Source of the DNA: Burkholderiaceae bacterium | GTDB taxonomy: Bacteria > Pseudomonadota > Gammaproteobacteria > Burkholderiales > Burkholderiaceae_C | Direction: 5' to 3' | DNA: 64,000 nt | Assembly (NCBI GenBank): GCA_017992055.1 | Contig: JAGOPK010000001.1 | Coordinates: 434,001 to 498,000, forward strand | Shown: positions 50,796 through 60,860 of the stretch, piece by piece | How the letters are laid out: every line of letters starts with the position of its first letter | How positions within the stretch are numbered: position 1 is the stretch's first letter | Translations under genes and position numbers: made by a program | Notes under the pieces: model-generated | Databases searched by the model: none | Told to the model about the DNA's origin: nothing | The model's input: the letters and a program-made list of their open reading frames with translations, nothing else

Positions 50796-50866
50796 GGGCG
50801 GTATCGTTCAGGCGAAGTCAACCGGCGCCGCCGCGTGTGCGGGGCGCCGCAGGCGCTGGCGGGGGC

Positions 50867-52039
50867 TCAGCTCTTGCAGCCGCGGCCGGGATCGGCCAGG
50901 GCCTTGACGGCCACGCCCGTCATCACGTTGTATTCGCCCTTGGCCTCGCGCACGTAGAAGTCCTGCGTCGGGTTGCGCTGCGGGCTCAGCGTGAACTTGC
51001 CGCGCGGGCTGTCGATGCTGGCCTTGTTCATGGCCACCTGCAGCTCGTTGCGCTTGCCGGCGAAGTCGCCCTTCACCGCGACCAGGCCCGCGCCCAGCAG
51101 CTGGGCCGCGTCATAGCCCTGCACCGAGTACACGTCGGGGTTGGACTTGTAGGCCACCGCGTACTTGTTGCGGAAGGCGTTGTTGCGCGGCGTCTCGATG
51201 CCGTCGGCATAGTGCAGGCTGGTGATCAGGCCCTGCGCCGCCGCGCCCTGGGCCAGCAGCGTGCCATCGGTGAGGAAGCCCGAGCCCATCAGCGGCACGG
51301 TCTTGCGCAGGCCCGCGGCGTCGTAGTCCTTGACGAACTTGACCGCGCCGCCGCCGGCGAAGAAGGCGAACACCACGTCGGGCTTCTGCGCCGCGATCTC
51401 GGTCAGCAGGGCCTGGAACTCGACATTGGGGAAGGGCAGCGACAGGTCCTTGACCACCTTGCCGCCGCCTTTTTCGAAGGCCTCGGTGAAGCCCTTCACC
51501 GTCTCGGTGCCGGCGGCATAGTTCCAGGTGATGGTCATGGCCCGCTTGTAGCCCTTGCCGGCGGCGATCACGCCGGTGGCATAGCCCGGCTGCCAGTTGC
51601 TGAAGCTGGAGCGGAAGATGTTGGGCGCGCACAGCGGGCCGGTGATGGCGTCGGCGCCGGCGTTGGGCACGATCAGCAGGGTGTTGCTCTCCTTGGCCGC
51701 GCGCGCCATGGCCAGGGCCACGCCCGAGTGCACGGTGCCGACGATCACGTCAACCTGGTCGCGCTTGATCAGCTTGTTGACGTTGTCGGTGGCCTTGGAC
51801 GGCTCGCTTTCGTCGTCGACCTTGAAGTACTGGATGCTGCGCCCGCCCAGCTTGCCGCCCTGTTCGTCCACATACAGCTTGAAGCCGCGCTCGATGTTTT
51901 CGCCCAGCGCGGCGAAGGTGCCGGTGTAGGGCAGCATGAAGCCCACCTTCAGCGGCGCGCCCTGGGAGGTGGCGGCCAGCGGAACGGCCAGCAAGGCGGC
52001 GGCGGTGCCGATCAGGGCCAGCTTGGTCATGGCGTGCAT
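50867..52039 (-). CDS. livK: Branched-chain amino acid ABC transporter binding protein LivK
   Basis: 390-residue periplasmic type I binding protein. Signal peptide MTKLALIGTAAALLAVPLAA; mature part with VGFMLPYTGTFAALGENIER, SEPSKATDNVNKLIKRDQVD, TWNYAAGTETVKGFTEAFEK and a C-terminal Cys. The family covers Leu/Ile/Val but also amides, urea and aromatic acids, so the true ligand is open. ATG 52039 is chosen over ATG 52030 because AGGAG lies about 9 nt upstream. First gene of the operon; a promoter and operator-like repeats lie upstream. Confidence 0.94.
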   Translation of the reverse strand: MHAMTKLALIGTAAALLAVPLAATSQGAPLKVGFMLPYTGTFAALGENIERGFKLYVDEQGGKLGGRSIQYFKVDDESEPSKATDNVNKLIKRDQVDVIVGTVHSGVALAMARAAKESNTLLIVPNAGADAITGPLCAPNIFRSSFSNWQPGYATGVIAAGKGYKRAMTITWNYAAGTETVKGFTEAFEKGGGKVVKDLSLPFPNVEFQALLTEIAAQKPDVVFAFFAGGGAVKFVKDYDAAGLRKTVPLMGSGFLTDGTLLAQGAAAQGLITSLHYADGIETPRNNAFRNKYAVAYKSNPDVYSVQGYDAAQLLGAGLVAVKGDFAGKRNELQVAMNKASIDSPRGKFTLSPQRNPTQDFYVREAKGEYNVMTGVAVKALADPGRGCKS

Positions 52040-52108
52040 CGTGTCGGTCTCCTGATGCTGTGGTCTGATGTGGGTCGAGGCATGCATGATGCCTTGGCTG
52101 TGGCGGGC

Positions 52109-52137
52109 ATCTTGGCTGCGGCCTGGATGGGCGTCAA
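52109..52137 (-). promoter_or_regulatory. Candidate sigma-70 promoter of the liv operon
   Basis: On the minus strand TTGACG (52137-52132) and CAAGAT (52114-52109) are separated by 17 bp, 70 nt before livK. The -35 matches 5 of 6; the -10 is poor, so activation may be needed. Confidence 0.5.
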
Positions 52138-52142
52138 GCAAT

Positions 52143-52191
52143 ATAGTGCATGCTTGGTGTTTACACCGAGGCCTTCCGTGCACCATAGTGC
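52143..52191. promoter_or_regulatory. Operator-like repeats upstream of the liv promoter
   Basis: An imperfect palindrome CTTGGTGT-TT-ACACCGAG (52153-52170) is flanked by two direct copies of ATAGTGC (52143-52149 and 52185-52191), 42 bp apart, close to four helical turns. The cluster adjoins the liv -35 and lies between livK and the divergent MFS gene. Confidence 0.4.
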
Positions 52192-52248
52192 GTCGCTGCG
52201 GCGGCCTCGCTGACCGGTAGACGACAGGCGCCGGCCGATCCGGCGGCC

Positions 52249-52254
52249 TACACT
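52249..52254 (+). promoter_or_regulatory. -10-like box 9 nt before the MFS gene
   Basis: TACACT, nine bases, then ATG 52264, with no Shine-Dalgarno in the short leader. Confidence 0.35.
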
Positions 52255-52263
52255 GGTCCGGCG

Positions 52264-53502
52264 ATGTCCAGCCCCCGCCAGAGCCCCGAGACCGACGCCG
52301 AAGGCCTGTACGCCTGGGTCATGGTCTGGGCCACCTTCGTCGCGCTGGCGGTGATCTTCGGCGTGGCCTATTCGTTTGCCGCCTTCTTCGAGCCGCTGGC
52401 GCGCGCCTTCGATGCGCCGCGCGCCGAGGTGGCTCTGGTGTTCGGCCTGTCGGGCCTGGTTTATTTTGTACTGGGCGCGGCCGGCGGCTGGCTGGCCGAC
52501 CGCCATGGGCCGCCCATCGTCTGCGGCGCCGGCATGCTGTGCATCGCCGCCGGGCTGGTCGGCGCCAGCCTGGCGCAGTCCATCCAGGCCGTCTACTGGG
52601 CCTATGGCGCCGGCGTCGGCGTGGGCATCGCCCTGGTCTATACGCCGTCGATTGCCGCGGTCCAGCCCTGGTTCACGCGGCGCCGCGGCCTGGCCTCTGG
52701 CATCGCCAGCGCCGGCATCGGCGCCGGCACCGTGGCTGTGCCGCTGGCGGCCACGGCGCTGATCGCCGCCTGGCAGTGGCGCGGCGCGCTGCAGGGGCTG
52801 GCGCTGTTCGTGCTGAGCGTGGGCCTGGGCGCGGCCCTGCTGCTCAAGCGCGCGCCGGCGGCCACCGCCCGCGGCGGCCAGGCCGTGGCCGGCCACAGCC
52901 TGGCCCAGGCGTTGCGCACGCCCAGCTTCGGCTGGCTGTACCTGATGACGCTGGCCAGCGGTCCGGTGATGTTCATCCCGTTTGCCCATGTCTCGGCGGC
53001 CGCGCGCGATCTGGGCGTGGCCGACGGCCTGGCCGTGGGCCTGGTCGGCGTCATCGGCATCGGCAGCCTCGTCGGGCGCTTCGTCATCGGCGCGCTGGCC
53101 GACCGCCTGGGCCGGCCGTTGACCCTGCTGCTGGCCCAGGCCTCGCTGGGCCTGAGCTATCTGCTGTGGTGGGCGGCCGGTGGCCATCTGGCGATGGCGC
53201 TGTTTGCGCTGTGGCTGGGGCTCAGCTACGGCGGCATCGTGTCGCTGCTGCCGGCGTTGGTGATGGACTGCTTCGGTCCGCGTGCGGTCAGCGCCATCCT
53301 GGGCACGCTGTACACCGGTGCGGCCCTGGGCAACCTGGGCGGGCCCTGGCTGGCCGGCGCGGTGTTCGATGCCCGGGGCAGCTACACGCCGGTGATCCTG
53401 GCCTGCCTGGCGCTGTCGGCCCTGGCCACCGCCGCCAGTTCGCGCCTGCTGCCGTCGCGTCGCGCCGGGGCGGCAGGCAACACCCGCGGGACGGCGGCGT
53501 GA
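52264..53502 (+). CDS. MFS transporter (oxalate/formate antiporter-like group)
   Basis: 412-residue inner-membrane carrier with 12 TM segments. The motif-A loop is GWLADRHGPP after TM2 and, in the second half, GALADRLGRPLTLLL. VVQPWFTRRRGLA-type wording (AAVQPWFTRRRGLASGIASA) and GAGTVAVPLAATAL place it in the OFA/monocarboxylate-like group of small organic anion carriers. Substrate unknown. Divergent from livK; the stop overlaps the start of a Nudix gene (GTGA at 53499-53502). Confidence 0.9.
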   Translation: MSSPRQSPETDAEGLYAWVMVWATFVALAVIFGVAYSFAAFFEPLARAFDAPRAEVALVFGLSGLVYFVLGAAGGWLADRHGPPIVCGAGMLCIAAGLVGASLAQSIQAVYWAYGAGVGVGIALVYTPSIAAVQPWFTRRRGLASGIASAGIGAGTVAVPLAATALIAAWQWRGALQGLALFVLSVGLGAALLLKRAPAATARGGQAVAGHSLAQALRTPSFGWLYLMTLASGPVMFIPFAHVSAAARDLGVADGLAVGLVGVIGIGSLVGRFVIGALADRLGRPLTLLLAQASLGLSYLLWWAAGGHLAMALFALWLGLSYGGIVSLLPALVMDCFGPRAVSAILGTLYTGAALGNLGGPWLAGAVFDARGSYTPVILACLALSALATAASSRLLPSRRAGAAGNTRGTAA

Positions 53503-53999
53503 AGGCCCTGTCCTGCGGCATCCTGGTGCTGCATGGCGAGGGCGAGCGCGGCGAACTGCTGCTGTGCCATGTCACCGGCGCCTGGCACTGGGACATTCCC
53601 AAGGGCGGCGTCGAGCGGGGCGAGACGCCGCAGGCCGCGGCCCTGCGCGAGACCCAGGAGGAATGCGGCCTGGACCTGAGCGGCGCGCCGCTGCTGGATC
53701 TGGGCCGCATGCCCTACCAGCGCGTCAAGGACCTGCACCTGTTTGCGCTGCGCACCACACGCTTCGACGTGCGCGACTGCCGTTGCCGCAGCCGTTACCA
53801 GGACCCCTGGGGCCGCGCCCGGCCGGAGATGGACGGCTTCGAATGGACGCCGTTCGAGCGTGTGCTGCGCCGCTGTGCCCGCCACATGGGCGAGCTGCTG
53901 ACCCAGCGTGTGCTGCTGCCCGAGCTGCTGGCCCGGCTCAGCGGGCCCGAGGCGCCTGCGCCCTGGCCGGCGCAGCCGCTGCCCGACCGCGCGGCCTAG
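53499..53999 (+). CDS. Nudix hydrolase
   Basis: 166-residue single-domain Nudix hydrolase. The Nudix box is complete: GGVERGETPQAAALRETQEE followed by CGL. The opening SCGILVLHGEG and the W-H-W-D-I-P-K segment before the box resemble the diadenosine-polyphosphate/NUDT2-like group, but the substrate cannot be fixed. The GTG start overlaps the MFS stop by 4 bp, which decides it. Cys-rich CRCRSRYQDPWGR follows the core. Confidence 0.88.
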   Translation: MKALSCGILVLHGEGERGELLLCHVTGAWHWDIPKGGVERGETPQAAALRETQEECGLDLSGAPLLDLGRMPYQRVKDLHLFALRTTRFDVRDCRCRSRYQDPWGRARPEMDGFEWTPFERVLRRCARHMGELLTQRVLLPELLARLSGPEAPAPWPAQPLPDRAA

Positions 54000-54087
54000 G
54001 CTTCAGTGTCGGCAGCGGCGGGCCGATATGGAGTCGGCCCGTCCAGCGGCCGCCATGCCGGCCCCCTCGGACGAGGCCCGGTTTGCT

Positions 54088-54107
54088 GTAGGTCAAACCA
54101 GGCCTAC
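54088..54107. promoter_or_regulatory. Inverted repeat before the exopolysaccharide block
   Basis: GTAGGTC-N6-GGCCTAC is a 20 bp dyad with one mismatch, in the 240 bp gap before the FeeM-like/PilZ gene. The rest of this gap (54000-54239) holds a consensus TTGACA at 54181 without a matching -10 and a GTGACATC motif at 54122-54129 that recurs before the sugar transferase gene. Confidence 0.35.
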
Positions 54108-54239
54108 CTCCGGTTACCGCTGTGACATCTTCTGCCCTGTATCGCGCGGCGCAACGGTCGAAACGACAAGCAGAGCCGGGTTGACAGTTCGCCCTCCCGG
54201 GCGCGCGGCGCCCCGGCCAGATCTGACGAGCGATCCGCC

Positions 54240-55601
54240 ATGAAGCGAACCCTGATCTCCGGCCTGCGCAAGGCCGTCCACAACGGCGCCCGCGAGGCCA
54301 TGGCCCTGCTGCCGCGCGAGGCGCGCTTTGCGCTGTACCGGGCGATGGCCGAATGCGACCCGACGCCCGACCCGCGGCTGACGCTGAAGATCGCCGAAAC
54401 CCAGGACGAGCTGGAAGACTGCTTCCGCATCCTGCACGACTCCTATGTGGCCGCCGGCTTCATGAAGCCCGACCCCTCGGGCCTGCGCGTGACCATCTAC
54501 CACGCCCTGCCCACCACCACCACGCTGTGCGCCAAGTGGGACGGCAAGATCGTCGGCACCATCAGCATCATCCGCGAAGGCGTGTTCGGCTTTCCGCTGC
54601 AGTCGGTGTTCGACCTGACGGCGGTGCGCGCCAAGGGCGGCAACGTCACCGAGGTGTCGTCGCTGGCGGTGGACCCGCGCTACCGCACCACCGGCGGCAA
54701 GGTGCTGTTCCCGCTGATGAAGTTCATGCGCGAGTACTCGCGGCACTATTTCGACACTCGGCATCTGGTGATCGCGGTCAACCCCAACCGCATCGAGATG
54801 TACGAGGCCCTGCTGGCCTTCCAGCGCCTGCAGGCCTGCGAGGTCGACAACTACGACTTCGCCAACGGCGCGCCGGCGGTGGGCGCGACGCTGGACCTGA
54901 TCGAGTCTCCGGCCGCCACCGAGCGGTTGTATGCGGGCCGGCCGCGCGGGCGCAACCTCTATCAGTACCTGTACGTGGACCCGCTGCCCAACATCGAATG
55001 GCCGGCGCGTCCGTACCACACCACCAACGACCCGGTGCTGACGCCGGCGATGATGGATTACTTCTTCAACCAGCGCACCCAGGTGTTCCAGGCGCTGGAC
55101 GACCGCAAGCGCCTGCTGCTGCGCTCGATCTACGACCTGGACGACTATGCCGCCGTGCTGCCCCGGCCGCAGACCGCGGCCGCCACCGGCGTGGCGCTGC
55201 GCCGCCACCAGCGCTTCTCGCTGCGCTGCCCGGCCTCGCTGCAGGCGCAGACCGCCGACGGCCCGCTGGCCTTTGCGCTGAACGTGGTCGAGGTCTCGCT
55301 GCACGGTTTCCTGGCCGAATGCACCCAGCCGCTGCCGGCCGGCCTGCGTGGCCGCGTCACCGTGCAGCTGGGCGATGCCGAGGTGGCGACGGTGGACGCG
55401 CACCAGGTGCGCAGCACCGGCGGCAATGGCCTGATGTTCCACGGCTTCTCGGTGCCCGAGCCCGATGCGGTCTGGCAGCGCTGCGTGGCCGCCTTGCAGG
55501 CCGGCCGCGTGCACCGAGACCTGCTGGCACCGCCGCCGCGCGCCACGCAGGCGGCGCAGGCCGCCGGTCTGCCGGCCAAGGCGGCCCTGCAGCCCGCCTG
55601 A
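54240..55601 (+). CDS. FeeM-like N-acyltransferase fused to a PilZ domain
   Basis: 453 residues. The N-terminal 250 residues look like the GNAT-fold N-acyl amino acid synthase/autoinducer synthase group (FRILHDSYVAAGFMKPDPSG, TTLCAKWDGKIVGTISI, EVSSLAVDPRYRTTGGKVLF, LVIAVNPNRIEMYEALLAF). A C-terminal PilZ-like domain starts near residue 318 with RRHQRFSLRCPASLQ, the c-di-GMP-binding RxxxR, and a slightly degenerate second motif VEVSLHGF (Glu for Asp). The protein probably makes or transfers an acyl group under c-di-GMP control. It heads a block of exopolysaccharide and PEP-CTERM genes. No signal peptide or TM segment. Confidence 0.75.
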   Translation: MKRTLISGLRKAVHNGAREAMALLPREARFALYRAMAECDPTPDPRLTLKIAETQDELEDCFRILHDSYVAAGFMKPDPSGLRVTIYHALPTTTTLCAKWDGKIVGTISIIREGVFGFPLQSVFDLTAVRAKGGNVTEVSSLAVDPRYRTTGGKVLFPLMKFMREYSRHYFDTRHLVIAVNPNRIEMYEALLAFQRLQACEVDNYDFANGAPAVGATLDLIESPAATERLYAGRPRGRNLYQYLYVDPLPNIEWPARPYHTTNDPVLTPAMMDYFFNQRTQVFQALDDRKRLLLRSIYDLDDYAAVLPRPQTAAATGVALRRHQRFSLRCPASLQAQTADGPLAFALNVVEVSLHGFLAECTQPLPAGLRGRVTVQLGDAEVATVDAHQVRSTGGNGLMFHGFSVPEPDAVWQRCVAALQAGRVHRDLLAPPPRATQAAQAAGLPAKAALQPA

Positions 55602-55626
55602 AAGCCCCGACCGGTCCGTCGCCCGG

Positions 55627-55640
55627 GCCCACGCTTGGGC
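55627..55640 (+). terminator. Hairpin after the FeeM-like/PilZ gene
   Basis: GCCCA-CGCT-TGGGC, a perfect 5 bp stem with a tetraloop 25 bp after the stop, without a U run. Weak terminator candidate. Confidence 0.35.
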
Positions 55641-55692
55641 GCTTGCGTGCGATGTGGCCGTGACATCCTGCGCAGGCCCCGCGGCTCCGGGA

Positions 55693-55722
55693 TTGCCCGC
55701 AACTGTCGGTGCTGTTTACAGT
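55693..55722 (+). promoter_or_regulatory. Candidate promoter of the sugar transferase-prsKR operon
   Basis: TTGCCC (55693-55698), 18 bp spacer, TACAGT (55717-55722). A second TACAGT lies 33 bp downstream (55750-55755). A GTGACATC motif and the palindrome CCTGCGCAGG (55660-55676) lie just upstream. Together these fill most of the 206 bp gap. Confidence 0.4.
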
Positions 55723-55807
55723 CTGAGCCATCCCACTGACGGCGGCAGTTACAGTGGCGGCATGGGCTGCCAACATGGACAGCCGCGGCAGGGAGCAGGA
55801 GTTATCC

Positions 55808-57190
55808 GTGGTCAGGCTGTTCAATCATTATTTCCACGCCTGGACGGTGCAGCGCATCACCGTCGATTTCCTGCTGTCGCTGCTGGCCCTGGCCGGCGTG
55901 GTGCTGGTGCAGGCCGACAGCGTGGCCGGGGCCTTGCCCGGTGCCGGTCCCCAGGTACTGACACTGGCCGCCGGCCTGTTCCTGATCAACAGCCTGACCG
56001 GCCTGTACCAGCGCGTGCAGGACTGGTCCTTCATCGAATCACTGCTGCGTGCCGGCGTGGCGCTGGCGCTGGCGGTGCTGCTGACCTACCAGATCTTTGC
56101 GCTGCTGCCGGTGGGTTTTGGCAACTCGGCGGCCATCCGCACCTCGGCCCTGCTGGTCATCGCCGCGCTGATCCTGCGCCGCGTGGTCATGGGCTACTGG
56201 GCGACCCAGGCCAAGGCCGGTGCGCGCGTGCTGGTGTTCGGCGCCGGCCAGGCGGCGCAGATGGTCGGCGCCACGCTGCGCGCCGCCGATCCGCTGGCCA
56301 CCATCGTCGGCTACTACCCAGGTCCGAATGAGAAGCAGAGCGCCGTGCCCGAGGTCGAACGCCTGTCCAACGAGCAGTCGCTGATCCAGACCGCCAAGCG
56401 CCTGGGCGTGGACGAGATCATCGTCGCGCTGACCGAGCGCCGTGCCGGCAGCATGCCGCTGCGCGAGCTGCTGGACTGCAAGCTGTCGGGCGTGCGCGTC
56501 TTCGACCTGACCACCTATTTCGAGCGCATGCTGGGTCAGATCCGCGTCGACTTCGTCAACGCCGGCTGGCTGATCTTTGGCGATGGCTTCAACCAGGGCT
56601 TTGCGCGCACCGCGGTCAAGCGGGTGTTCGACATCTTCTTCTCTGGCCTGCTGATCCTGCTGGCCTCGCCGGTGATGCTGATCGCGGCGATTGCCGTCAA
56701 GCTGGAAAGCCGCGGCCCGATCTTCTACAAGCAGGAGCGCACCGGCCTGGGCGGGCGCAGCTTCAACGTCGTCAAGTTCCGCAGTATGCGCACCGACGCC
56801 GAGAAGGACGGCCGCCCGGTCTGGGCGCAGAAGAATGACTCGCGCATCACCCGCGTCGGCCAGATCATCCGCAAGACGCGCATCGACGAGCTGCCGCAGC
56901 TGTTCAACGTGCTGGGCGGCGACATGAGCCTGGTCGGCCCGCGGCCCGAGCGGCCGTTCTTCGTCGAGCAGCTGACCAACGAGATCCCGTACTTCGCCGT
57001 GCGCCACAGCCTCAAGCCCGGCGTCACCGGCTGGGCCCAGGTGCGCTACCAGTACGGCTCGACGGTCGAGGATGCGCAGGAAAAGCTGCAGTACGACCTG
57101 TACTACGTCAAGAACCACAGTTTGCTGCTCGACCTGGTGATTCTGTTCGAGACCGTGGGCGTGGTGCTCACCGGCAAGGGGGCGCACTGA
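55808..57190 (+). CDS. XrtA/PEP-CTERM-associated undecaprenyl-phosphate sugar transferase (EpsB-like)
   Basis: 460-residue polyprenyl-phosphate hexose-1-phosphate transferase that starts exopolysaccharide repeat units on the inner membrane. The N-terminus starts VRLFNHYFHAW and has about four TM segments, then a Rossmann-like domain (RVLVFGAGQAAQMVG, YYPGPNEK). The C-terminal sugar transferase domain (about 275-460) has KRVFDIFFSGLLILLASP, FYKQERTGLGGRSFNVVKFR and DELPQLFNVLGGDMSLVGPR. GTG 55808 is chosen because AGGAG lies 6 nt upstream and the family starts at this point; GTG 55754 and ATG 55775 are in-frame alternatives. Confidence 0.9.
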   Translation: MVRLFNHYFHAWTVQRITVDFLLSLLALAGVVLVQADSVAGALPGAGPQVLTLAAGLFLINSLTGLYQRVQDWSFIESLLRAGVALALAVLLTYQIFALLPVGFGNSAAIRTSALLVIAALILRRVVMGYWATQAKAGARVLVFGAGQAAQMVGATLRAADPLATIVGYYPGPNEKQSAVPEVERLSNEQSLIQTAKRLGVDEIIVALTERRAGSMPLRELLDCKLSGVRVFDLTTYFERMLGQIRVDFVNAGWLIFGDGFNQGFARTAVKRVFDIFFSGLLILLASPVMLIAAIAVKLESRGPIFYKQERTGLGGRSFNVVKFRSMRTDAEKDGRPVWAQKNDSRITRVGQIIRKTRIDELPQLFNVLGGDMSLVGPRPERPFFVEQLTNEIPYFAVRHSLKPGVTGWAQVRYQYGSTVEDAQEKLQYDLYYVKNHSLLLDLVILFETVGVVLTGKGAH

Positions 57191-57263
57191 GCGCCGGCGC
57201 GCCGCGGCTGTTCTTTTCGCCAGCGGCGCTGCCGGCCGCCAGCCGCCCGGCCTGAACCGAGCT

Positions 57264-59419
57264 GTGTCCGTGGCCGATCCGATCCCGACTTCCGGTGGCC
57301 TGCTGCTGCTGGGCCATCTGCTGACGGCGCTGGTCTACGGCGCCTATGCTGTCTACCTGTTGCGCGTCGGACTGCTGCGGGCCAACCGCGGCGCCTCGGC
57401 GCGGTTGTTCCTGGCGGCGGTGATCGTCAGCGCGGCCTGGGGGGCGCTGGCGGCGCTGGACCAGCTGTCCAGCAAGCGCGTCAGCTGGCATCTGGCGCTG
57501 GCCGCCGACCATCTGCGCAGCGGCCTGTGGGCGGTGTTCCTGCTCGGGCTGTTGCCCACGGCTGCCGCTGGCGCCAGCGGCTGGCGCCGACTGGCCTCGC
57601 ATTGGGGCATGCGCCTGGTGGTGCTGCTGGCCCTGGCCAGCCTGGCGCTGAATGCCGGTGTGGGCCTGCTGCCCGACGACCCCGACCGCGCCACGCGGTG
57701 GGCTGCGATGTTGCAGCTGGGCTGGGCCGTGGCCGGGCTGCTGCTGGTCGAGCAGGTGTTCCGCAACCAGGCCGAGCAGTCGCTGTGGTCGGCCAAGCCG
57801 CTGTGCCTGGGCCTGGCCGGGCTGTTCATCTACGACCTGTATCTGTACTCGCAGGTGATGATGTTCGGCGACATCGACCTGGATGTGGCCGATGCCCGCG
57901 GCCTGGCCCATGCGCTGGCGGCCGGCCTGCTGTTCGTGGCCTCGCGCCGCCATGCGCGCTGGCTGGCCAAGGTGGAGATCTCGCAGGCCGCCGCCTTCTA
58001 CTCGGCCTCGCTGCTGCTGGTCGGCGGCTACCTGATGCTGATGGCCGCAGCCGGCTACTACGTGCGCGTGGCTGGTGGCAGCTGGGGCGGGGCGCTGCAG
58101 GTGGCCCTGCTGTTTGCGGCCCTGGTCGGCCTGGGCGTGGTGCTGCTGTCGGCCGAGATGCGGGCGCGGCTGCGCGTGTTCCTGGGCAAGAACTTCTTCC
58201 GCTACCGCTACGACTACCGCAAGGAATGGCTGCGCTTCACCGCCCTGCTGTCGGATTGCGACGATCCGCAGGAGGTCGGCGCCACCGTGGTGCGCGGCCT
58301 GGCCGACATGGTCGAGGCCCAGGGCGGCGGCCTGTGGCTGAAGGCCATCGGCGAGCCCGGCTGCGTGCAGTCGGCGGCCTGGAACCTGCCCGAGATCGCG
58401 GTGCGCGAGCCGCTGGATTCGCCGTTCTGCACGCTGATGCGCGAGCGCGAATGGCTGTTCAAGCTCGATGCCGGGCCGCAGCAGGCCGCCGACCGCGAGG
58501 CCACGGCGGTGCTGCCGGCCTGGCTGCGTGAACTGCCCCAGGCCTGGGTGGTGGTGCCGCTGATCGTCGGCGACCAGCTCAATGGCTTTGTCGTGCTGAC
58601 GCGGCCGCGCGCACCGGTGGAGCTGAACTGGGAGGTGCGCGATCTGCTGAAGACCGCCGCCCGCCAGGCCGCGGCCTTTCTGGCCCAGATGCATGCCACC
58701 GAGGCCTTGCTGGAGGCGCGCAAGTTCGAGGCCTTCAACCGCATGTCGGCCTTTGTGGTGCACGACCTGAAGAACATCGTCACCCAGCTGGCGCTGATGC
58801 TGAAGAACGCCGAGCGCCACCGCGACAACCCCGAGTTCCAGGCCGACATGCTGGAGACGGTGCAGAACTCGGTGGAGAAGATGCGTCAGATGATGCTGCA
58901 GCTGCGTGAGGGCCAGCGGCCCACCGTGGGCAGCCAGGCCGGCGTGGAGCTGGCGCCGATTGCCGAGCGCCTGCAACAGGCGGCACGCCAGCGCGGCCGC
59001 GAGCTGGAGCTGCAGCTGGTCGACCGCCTGGCCACGCGCGGCCATGCCGAACGGCTGGAGCGTGTGATCGGCCATGTCGTGCAGAATGCACTGGAGGCCA
59101 CGCCACCATCGGGTAAGGTCTGGTTGCGGCTGCAGCAGTCGGCCGGCCGGGCGGTGGTCGAGGTGGGTGACACCGGCGCGGGCATGACCCCCGAGTTTGT
59201 GCAGAACCGGCTGTTCCGACCGTTCAACTCCACCAAGACGAGCGGCATGGGCATCGGCACCTTCGAGAGCTTCCAGTACGTCAAGGAGCTGGGCGGCCGC
59301 ATCGATGTCGAAAGCGAGCCGGGAGCCGGCACCCTGGTGACCATGCTGCTGCCCTTGTTCGATCTGCGCACAGGCAGCGACCTGCACGCCAAACCCACCC
59401 TGCCTGGGGCCTTGCTGCC

Positions 59420-59423
<4 letters not shown>
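57264..59423 (+). CDS. prsK: XrtA/PEP-CTERM system histidine kinase PrsK
   Basis: 719-residue membrane kinase. The N-terminal 290 residues have about eight TM segments. A GAF-like domain (about 320-470) follows, then the kinase core with phospho-acceptor His500 in FVVHDLKNIVTQL, N-box HVVQNALEAT, and ATP-lid VGDTGAGMTPEF and GMGIGTFESFQYV. The DLKN wording and the topology are those of the PrsK family found with exosortase-linked exopolysaccharide genes. GTG 57264 or GTG 57270 starts it. The stop overlaps the prsR start (ATGA, 59420-59423). Confidence 0.9.
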
Positions 59424-60808
<1,385 letters not shown>

Positions 60809-60812
60809 GACG

Positions 60813-60850
60813 TCCAGTCGAACGCTGCACTGCTGCAGCCCCTGACTGGA
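60813..60850 (+). promoter_or_regulatory. Nested RNA hairpin covering the glycosyltransferase ribosome-binding site
   Basis: In the 52 nt between prsR and the next gene, TCCAGTC (60813-60819) pairs with GACTGGA (60844-60850), and inside it GCTGCA (60824-60829) pairs with TGCAGC (60834-60839) around a CTGC loop. The two stems are separated by a 4x4 internal loop. The outer stem includes the first three bases of the GGAG ribosome-binding site (60848-60851) of the gene starting at GTG 60861. Confidence 0.55.
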
Positions 60851-60860
60851 GCCCGGCTCG

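Noticed and set aside
52140..52191. NtrC-type GCAC-N7-GTGC sites before livK
   Set aside because: The GCAC/GTGC arms present are separated by 4 bp, not 7, and there is no -24/-12 promoter nearby.
54181..54186. Consensus TTGACA as a sigma-70 promoter for the FeeM-like gene
   Set aside because: No acceptable -10 lies 15-19 bp downstream; the region there is GC only.
57190..57230. Intrinsic terminator between the sugar transferase and prsK
   Set aside because: Inverted repeats (AGCGCC/GGCGCT, GCGCCGC/GCGGCGC) have long loops and the T-rich stretch lies in the loop, not after the stem; the genes look co-transcribed.
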